Origin: Erodium maritimum
Taxonomy: Eukaryota; Streptophyta; Magnoliopsida; Geraniales; Geraniaceae
Direction: 5' to 3'
Assembly: GCA_963921825.1 (NCBI GenBank)
Contig: OY997588.1
Location: 121,777,329-121,841,328, forward strand
DNA length: 64,000 nucleotides
Part shown: positions 57,440-64,000 of the stretch, piece after piece
Layout of the letters: each line of letters opens with the position of its first letter
How positions within the stretch are numbered: the stretch's first letter is position 1
Notes under the pieces: generated by a model
What the model was told of the DNA's origin: nothing
Databases searched by the model: none
The model's input: only the letters and a program-made list of their open reading frames with translations
Made by a program: the position numbers and the translations under genes

Positions 57440-58010
57440 TCATTGGTCTAGATATCCTATACCGGAATCCTCCTTCGGTATATGTATCATACCGGAACAC
57501 ACAATATTGATATACGTATATCAGAACACATAGCCTCAGTCAGGATATCCTATACCGGAATCCTCCTTCGGTATAGGTATCATACCAGAATCCTCCTTCG
57601 GTATAGGTATCATACCCGAACACCTAGCCTCGGTCTAGATATCCTATATCGGAATCCTCCTTCGATATAGGTATCATACCGGAACATACAGTATCGATCA
57701 GGATATACGTATACCAGAACACATAGTATTGGTCGGGATATCATACCGGAACACCTAGCCTCGGAATATATCTACCCGGCACACATCATCGGCCTAGATA
57801 TCGTCCCGCCACACCACCCTCGGCCCAGATATCCTATACCGGAATCTTCATTCGGTATCGATATCATACCGGAACACCTAGCCTCGGTCTAGATATCCTA
57901 TACCGGAATCCTCCTTCGGTATAGATATCATACCGGAAGCCTCGGTCTAGATATCCTATATCGGAATCCTTCTTCGATATAGGTATCGTACCAGAACACA
58001 CCGCCTCGGA
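57440..58010. repeat. Array of hairpin-forming repeats in the outer LTR
   Basis: About six units of 60-110 bp share AGATATCCTATACCGG ... CGGTATAGGTATCATACC. Each holds a stem of 7-8 bp (CTATACCG/CGGTATAG) around an 11-base loop. In two units the stem is CTATATCG/CGATATAG, both sides changed together. Confidence 0.75.
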
Positions 58011-58794
58011 ACATATCATGCCGGAACACACAGCATCGGCCACGATATCAGACTGGCACACCATCCTCGGCCTAGACATCTCAACGGGGTACACACATAC
58101 AGGGTCTCAACACATCACAAGCAATAATGCACACCAATATTCACCACAACATATCTTACTGACCACACCACATTGGTCTACCATTCACCCGATCATATCA
58201 CAAGGCAGTAGTTCACGTCATACCGAACATATCATAACAGACATATCATACCAACATATCATACCGAGCATATCATTAATTTACAACGGAACATACCACA
58301 ACTTAATCATACCAAATCTACTAATCACAACCAAGAGCAATCATCACACAATCCTACAGGCCAAACCAGGGACCCACATGCAATTCTACAGCACATCAAT
58401 TCCCACACCTACGGGCACGACCTGGCCCGCAGGTGGTTCCATGTTATCAACGACTACCCTAGTTATTCACATCCTACATGTGATTCTACAATATTCCGGT
58501 TACTTAAATCATATATGCAATTCTAGTAACTTTCCGCATTTAAACCGGTATTCGCTACTTTTCCCTACCTCAACCGCTATCCAAACACGAACAATCACGA
58601 GTCGCCTAGTAGTCTCCTCCGCCGTGATCGGGAGCAACGTCTAAGATCACAAGTAAGACGAGAACTAAAAGTAATTCAAGGGCGTTTTAAAGAGAAAACA
58701 CCCTAAACCCACAATAAGCTCGGTTATAGTTAACCGTCCCAATTACTCGAAAACTACCAAAATGGACCTAAAAGGTCCAATTCTGACCCATCAC

Positions 58795-58945
58795 GGTTCG
58801 GTACACGGAGCCTTGATGGGCTCCGTTACGGTATGGGTCACGGAACCGTGATGTTCACCGTCACGGGTGACGCCATGGAACCGTGACGTGTGCCGTCACG
58901 GCCTCCGTCACGGAGCAGTGACGTACTCCGTCATGGATCCGTGAC
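58795..58945. repeat. Cluster of TCACGG palindromes in the outer LTR
   Basis: TCACGGTTCGGTACACGG, TCACGGAACCGTGATG, GCCATGGAACCGTGACG, TCACGGAGCAGTGACG and ATGGATCCGTGACGGG follow one another. It is the counterpart of 21316-21450, at the same place in the same LTR family. Confidence 0.72.
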
Positions 58946-59854
58946 GGGTCTGACAGTTTCGTTCTCCTTCTTCCTCCAGCTTGTTCTCCACGAATTTAAC
59001 TCCTCAAAAATCCATTGTTACCCTCCAAAACCTCCAAAAACAGTCCTAAAAACCTCAATACTTCAAGACCCATAATGGGTTTCATCAAAACAACAAAAAC
59101 CCACATGATTTCTAGCATCAAGCTCCACTTTTCTCCACAAAATCAACTTTTTAATCAAGACAAACCTCAAACCCATGAACCCAAGCCTAGTTCATGCAAT
59201 TTCTACCAAACCCACAACCCCAAAGTTCATTTAAAGTGGGTTTTTAGTGGTTACTCACCTTAGGAATGAAGAGGGGATGAGAATGAAGTAACTTTGGAGA
59301 AGATTGGTGTTGGAAATCAACCAAAGGAGCTCCTTTTCCTTCACTTTCTTCTTCTTCAAGCAATGGAGCTCCACTCTCTCTCTCTATAGGGAATTTCGGC
59401 CAAATATCAAAAGTGAGCTGAAAATGGCTCAAATGTTGCCTTTAACCTAGATTAGAAAAGACCCTTTTGCCCTTTAGCTCCTTTATCTCTTTAGGCCCAA
59501 AAATGAGGACAATTGGGTCTTTCTCCACCCTTTTCTTCTCCTCCAAGACATCATGGACATGTGTCCATGTGGGGTCCACATCTACCCAAGATTATTTCAG
59601 CACATTTAATTTTATCTGATAAAGCCTTAGTTTGACCCCGTTTGACCCGGATTTGACTTTTTTTCTCGCAAAAGTAGTCATTTGAAAGGAAACGACCCAA
59701 CTAAGTTAACCGTAATGACGGCTAATCTTTTTGGGTCCCAGAAAGGTCCCGAATGGCTCCCGAACTCATCGATTGAATTTTCCAGCGGAAAGTCAACTTT
59801 TCCCATATTTCACCAGTTCGACCGGTGTCGACCGGGGGCGGTTCTTACAATGAG

Positions 59855-60697
59855 ATACCAGCTCTAATGTTATATTAAAAGATAAATGCAACAAAAAGCC
59901 CAAATTATTAGTTGAGTTTTCAATTATAATTTTATATTCTAGCACAAACTTATAAGATTAAGTTCTACTTGATGAAAAAAGAGTCCAACTTAATCCGTAT
60001 ATACATGGTTATTATTCCGATTCGTATTAGTTAGTAATCAACTGTTCCAATGATAGCAAACTGGTGTAACAACGTCTAGGGTTTAAATATCGATGTCGGA
60101 TTACAAACGTAGAGATTTGCACAGTGACACAGACACATCTTAACAATTAGAGGGTCATATTCTATCAAGTTTAAATAGACTTTTAGCCTTTATTCTATCT
60201 CATTCTTCGTTATTTTATAAGTGTAATGTACTTCTGATGAATTGTAGGTTCTTGGATTGAAAAGAGGTCAAAATAGAGCGAAAATCGGATTAAGGAGTCA
60301 TGAAAATTGGTTATTCTTCCCAAGTGCATGAGTTTATCATACGAGTTTCGGTTTTTGCCCATAATATATCAAATCGAAGGGAACTCAGATAGAGCTTGAG
60401 GATTCAAGATCGAAGAATAACATTTATATGATTATTTCGATAATATATATTAACCTAACTGATTATTATAAATCAAAGTGATTGTTTCTCCTTATCTTTG
60501 TCTTCTCTCACCATGGACAACTAAACCTCCATAATCCAAGGTTATGGGGGTTCAGGAGTTTAATTTCTATGTATTGAATGCCGATAATTTTGTGAATGTT
60601 GATGTTAGGATTCATGATTGATTTGTCCTTAATTTGTTATCTCTAGAGTAAGCTTGGTAACCGAGTTGAATTAAGGTCTAATACTCGAAAGATTAGG
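59855..60697. other. Intergenic, no gene recognised
   Basis: AT-rich sequence after the outer LTR's TSD. GATACCAGCTCTAATG next to the TSD reads on from 37803, confirming the empty site. No ORF or element is supported. Confidence 0.5.
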
Positions 60698-60705
60698 ATT
60701 ATAAG

Positions 60706-61383
60706 TAGGGATGGAAAAACGCCCCATTCCCCACGGGGATCCCCGTCCCCGCCCCGCGCGGGACGGATTTGGGACGGGGATTTTTTAAACGGGACGGGAT
60801 ACGGGGAATTAAATGGGGATTTTGACGGGGACGGGGAGGGGACGGGGCAAGCAGTCCCCATCCCACGGGGAACCCCGCCCCGCTCCCCGCGCTATTAGTT
60901 TTAAAATAAAATTTTAATAATATACACATGTGTACTCCACATCAGTGGCTTCTGAATTAGCGTTTAGTTCGGGTGGTAATTTGATCACTCCACATCGTTG
61001 TAGACTCCATCCAAATACTATAGAGGCACTTATGTGTACTCAAAGTTGGTTGTGGAACGAAATACAAGGTAAGTCATATGTTCCATGCAATCTACTTCTT
61101 TTAAATTGTTATCAAACTAATGTTACTTATTTGTTTGTTTTGTTTTATAATGTGTTTGTTTAGAGATAAGTTTGGAAAAGATGAATGCATTTGCTCAAGT
61201 AGTAGACTATGTTAGAGATAAGTTTGGAAAAGATGAATGAATTTGCTCAAGTAGTAGAATGGAACGGGGAATAATATCCCCGTTACCCGCCCCATCCCTG
61301 TGGGGTCCCCGCGGGGCGGGGTCAACGCGGGGTCAATGCGGAGATGGGGAGAGTAGCCCATACCCGCCCCATTGCCATCCCTA
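60706..61383 (+). mobile_element. hAT deletion derivative retaining transposase sequence
   Basis: A perfect 8-bp TSD, ATTATAAG (60698-60705 and 61384-61391), encloses TAGGGATGG and CCATCCCTA ends like those of 51542-52265. Unlike that copy it keeps a piece of transposase C-terminus (60930-61067) and a tandem duplication of about 50 bp (61162-61261, GAGATAAGTTTGGAAAAGAT twice). The orientation given is that of the transposase piece. Confidence 0.92.
60930..61067 (+). pseudogene. hAT transposase C-terminal dimerisation region, fragment
   Basis: The frame reads STSVASELAFSSGGNLITPH, RCRLHPNTIEALMC, TQSWLWNEIQG. This matches the plan of the hAT C-terminal dimerisation domain in plant RICESLEEPER/DAYSLEEPER-like transposases (S-x-V-A-S-E-x-A-F-S-x-G-G ... 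L-x-P-x-T-x-E-A-L-x-C-x-x-x-W). A GTAAGT donor-like sequence follows immediately at 61068. The rest of the transposase is missing. Confidence 0.8.
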
Positions 61384-61391
61384 ATTATAAG

Positions 61392-62620
61392 TAGTCTAAA
61401 ATTAATCATAAATTGGATTTAAATACTAGGTAGAAATAGTAAGAGGGATACAATAGCAATAGTTATAGATTTACATTCAAAGCTAGAAATCCTCAAAAAA
61501 CGTAGTGTTTTGGATCTTTCTACATTTGGAGTCGAAATAACGAGGTGGTTATATTACATTACATTCCTAAGCTATAAAGACAAGTTATGATTAGATTACA
61601 GATAATTTGTTGCCCGTAAAATAGCCAAATTCACAATGATTGCTTGTATTCAATACTATGAAATGATCTCTCTTAACTCATGCCTTGGATTACTTTTGAT
61701 ATAATTCAAAAACTGTTTTCAATAACCTTTATATTGATCTTGTCTTCTAATTTTTTGTTTACACATTTTTAATTACAAAACCAAAGCCATTTTCTTAAAG
61801 AAACGGCTTAACAATGAAATTGAAATACTGAATGATTGTCTTGTACTCTTTTGGACACGATATTCGGAACTTAAATTCCTAAATACTACTTGAAGATTAG
61901 TATGCTTTCCGTGTCTTTTATGTTTTAAAACCGTAGAGTGTCACGTACAAAAAAGCATTATATTGCGTTTGATAGGCAATTCTGATACCCATTTCCTCAT
62001 ATTTCTCCCTTAGAAAGCATTTTCTTAGTGTATTTCAGTTTTTTCTTCTTTTTGATACTCTGTCTTCCTTTGTATTCTTTTAGGTGCCAAATGTCTTCCT
62101 TGACCTCACCAAATGTGTCCCCTGACCTCGCCAAATTATCATATGGATATAAAGTTGTGATTGGATATGCAAACATACATATGAGGAATGTGAGTGATTG
62201 TCGTTGGGATTTTCCTTTAAGAAACAAGCACGAGTTAGATATCGTCGGGACCTTTATGAGTGAGATTGAAGAAAATGCATGGTCATGCGAGTGAACAAAG
62301 AGTTTTCACTAACAATCGAACTCGATATCAAGAAACGAACGGTTGAGCAATAGAAATGGTGACATTTCTATGCTTTGTGTTCAATCATGATATCTCTATG
62401 ACAGAGGATAAAATTATTTATGATAATTTGTTATGCTCCGACTTGGATTGTCAACATTCATATGACTTGGGTGGTTAAAGTTCTCTTACTAGAGGAAAAC
62501 TTTAATCTGTGGAACGAAATAAAAATTCTGGGTTACTACAACATCATGTAAAACTAAAGTATCATACACAAAGAGCAACTCCAAAACAGAAATGGATTTT
62601 AGAAGTTCGAGTTAAATAAA
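61392..62620. other. AT-rich intergenic, no gene recognised
   Basis: Only short ORFs (for example 62028-62294 +, 88 aa, not recognised). No supported element until the T run at 62623. Confidence 0.45.
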
Positions 62621-62622
62621 TA

Positions 62623-64000
62623 TTTTTTTTGAGCGAAAGTTGCAATATTATTATATCAACCAAGCAATTATATTACCGTGCGTCGAGGAACAGGCTCATC
62701 GACCATAAAAAGAACATATTGGATGAACAATGGTTCTTTGATCCTTGTTGTACCATAACCGACACAAGCGGTATTTTGATGCCTCATGGCCAAGGACATA
62801 ATACGAAAAGGGGGAAGGGTGTACCAGAAAATCTTGAAGGAACTCAACAGTGGTAATGGTGGGAGGAAAAGCATCTTCATGGAACCCCTCCCAGGGCAAA
62901 TCCCCGATGCTCATCCAGCCTGCCGAGGTGCTCCTCCCGAGGTGCTCCAGCTGCTTCCCTCTTGAGTACTTCAGTGCCCTCTCCAAGTCTAGTAGGTGTC
63001 GGAGCTTCAGCATCCTTTGGTCCCGGACCCTCCCGTGCTCCACCACCTAACTCACCAGAGAGCGATGGTGGGCCCCCCAAGACCGAGTTAGCATGGGACT
63101 GACTGATTTCATGTCGGGTATTACCACGAGTCCCCAGACCAGGAGGCACGAATCTTGTGGAAACCCGGGGGGTGGGGGGGGGGGGGGGCTATCTAGAGCC
63201 AAGGTGCCCATAGGGGTGACACCCTTGGGAGTAGGCGAACGGTCAGCCTCCCCCCAATTTGTCGCATAGGCTTTTACCTTCTTATCTCTCTGGTGTTCTA
63301 GCAGGGAGGAATCAAACCGCAGGTGACCTTTGACTGCCCACGTGCACTCCTTCAAAATGTGGCCGAGACGACCATAATTGTAGCAGAAGCTCAGAAGCTA
63401 GAATAGGTGAGTTCAACTTGAATCGGCTTAGGGAACTCCTTGAACCGAAGGACCAGTCCCCTTCTGAGTGGCCTCTCGAGGAGGTGATAGAACCAAACTT
63501 TGACAGTTCCGCCCCAACATATGCCCCATTGGTCACATGGGACATCCACACACGCTCCCAATGCATCCCCGATAGAGGTACCTGTTTCCCGCTTCCTTAA
63601 CAGAGGCAGTAGACCCCTTGCGTGCGCCCACACTTGCACTCGGTCTAGAATTGGCATCTCCCAAGCACACAGATCCAGGTCCCCGAACAGTAGGCTCGAT
63701 CGTCAAATCACCACGACTCATTGCCTCGGACCCACGCCCGAGCCTTAGAGGACCAGAAGTAAAAACCAAAAAGGCCCAGCCCTAGGTCCTTGATCACGAG
63801 CCCTTCAGCAGATTTCCCCCCACACGTTTGTAATGATACGCATAAGAGTGTCCTTACGAGGAGTCTTTGAAGACCATAGTTTCCCCACCATTCCTCATTT
63901 TTGGCGGGCAATGGTCGTCGACGTTTACCGGGAAGACGATACTATCACTACAACCTCCTCGTCCTCTTCCAAGGAACATGACGATAAGCCGTCCTGAAGA
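62623..64000 (-). mobile_element. LINE (L1-like), ORF1 region joined to a 3' end, runs off the window
   Basis: On the - strand the element ends TTTCGCTCAAAAAAAA at 62623, an A-tailed LINE 3' end. Upstream lie the broken zinc-knuckle ORF1 and sequence continuing past 64000. No endonuclease or reverse transcriptase motif is visible between ORF1 and the tail, so the copy seems internally deleted. A G run at about 63172-63188 interrupts a Pro-rich stretch. Confidence 0.7.
63047..63911 (-). pseudogene. LINE ORF1 (DUF4283/zinc-knuckle type), broken
   Basis: ORF1 proteins of plant L1-like LINEs bind the element's RNA. In - strand order: MPAKNEEWWGNYGLQRLLVR (to 63708), LDRVQVW and RKRETGTSIGDALGACVDV (63657-63391), RPLRRGLVLRFKEFPKPIQV, then a zinc knuckle at 63385-63344 (CYNYGRLGHILKEC) in another frame. 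The knuckle should be C-X2-C-X4-H-X4-C; the second Cys is Tyr here. The open C-terminal frame (63355-63047) ends in a Pro run and a stop. Frame changes separate the blocks. Confidence 0.7.

Larger units (their letters stand above)
37809..59849 (-). mobile_element. Outer solo LTR, split by the nested chromovirus
   Basis: The LTR begins TGTCACGCCTTAAATCCGG at 37809 and ends GGGGGCGGTTCTTACA at 59849. A perfect 5-bp TSD lies outside (ATGAG at 37804-37808 and 59850-59854). Its own bases are 37809-37961 and about 57060-59849, with short copies of the junction flank at 54777-54849 and 56987-57059. It is the same family and orientation as the 19499-22373 solo LTR. The hairpin array (57440-58010) and the palindrome cluster (58795-58945) belong to it. 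Everything between is later insertion or duplication. Confidence 0.88.

Noticed and set aside
57440-58010. CRISPR-like array of regular repeats
   Set aside because: Units are contiguous, diverged and without uniform unique spacers, and the array lies inside a plant LTR.

Overview
The window looks like nuclear DNA of a flowering plant, most likely a eudicot. The evidence is one multi-exon plant gene with short AT-rich introns, embedded in plant transposon families: chromodomain Ty3/gypsy LTR elements with an initiator-Met tRNA primer site, PIF/Harbinger and hAT elements, and L1-like LINE derivatives with A tails. The only convincing host gene encodes a CCCH zinc-finger plus RRM protein on the + strand, with coding exons from 33697 to 36248. 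Nearly everything else is transposon-derived, and most insertions can be delimited by target-site duplications (TSDs) read directly from the sequence.

Layout. 1-577: ends of two LTRs. 1330-2228: overlapping unidentified ORFs. 2.35-15.2 kb: A-tailed GC-rich retroelements of two tail types, alternating with PIF/Harbinger elements at 6061-7089 and 8691-10914. 15.2-17.1 kb: a decayed Harbinger nuclease. 18038-18920: a Myb-only Harbinger element. 19499-22373 and 22726-23974: two solo LTRs. 24.0-31.2 kb: a Russian-doll of Harbinger and hAT elements. 31.25-32.2 kb: a GC-rich insert. 32.77-36.3 kb: the CCCH gene. 37809-59849: a 22 kb LTR stack. This is an outer solo LTR (TSD ATGAG) split by a complete but decayed chromovirus (37962-54776, TSD TAAAA), which was itself hit by a 3.0 kb solo LTR (TSD ACCAC), a hAT MITE (TSD GTAAGGAC) and other LTR pieces, and then partly tandem-duplicated. 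60706-61383: a hAT derivative that keeps part of its transposase. 62.62 kb to the end: a LINE ORF1 on the - strand.

The most interesting pattern is in the PIF/Harbinger elements. The nuclease and the Myb/SANT-like DNA-binding protein, normally two genes of one element, sit here on separate elements. The two kinds share terminal repeats, 3-bp TTA/TAA targets, subterminal CGGTTCG-type repeats and an almost identical promoter and leader. They could therefore be complementary halves of a split transposition system. A second notable pattern is a set of short hairpins repeated in the LTRs, whose stems change in a compensatory way between copies.

All boundaries, splice sites and family calls come from reading the sequence; no database search was run.
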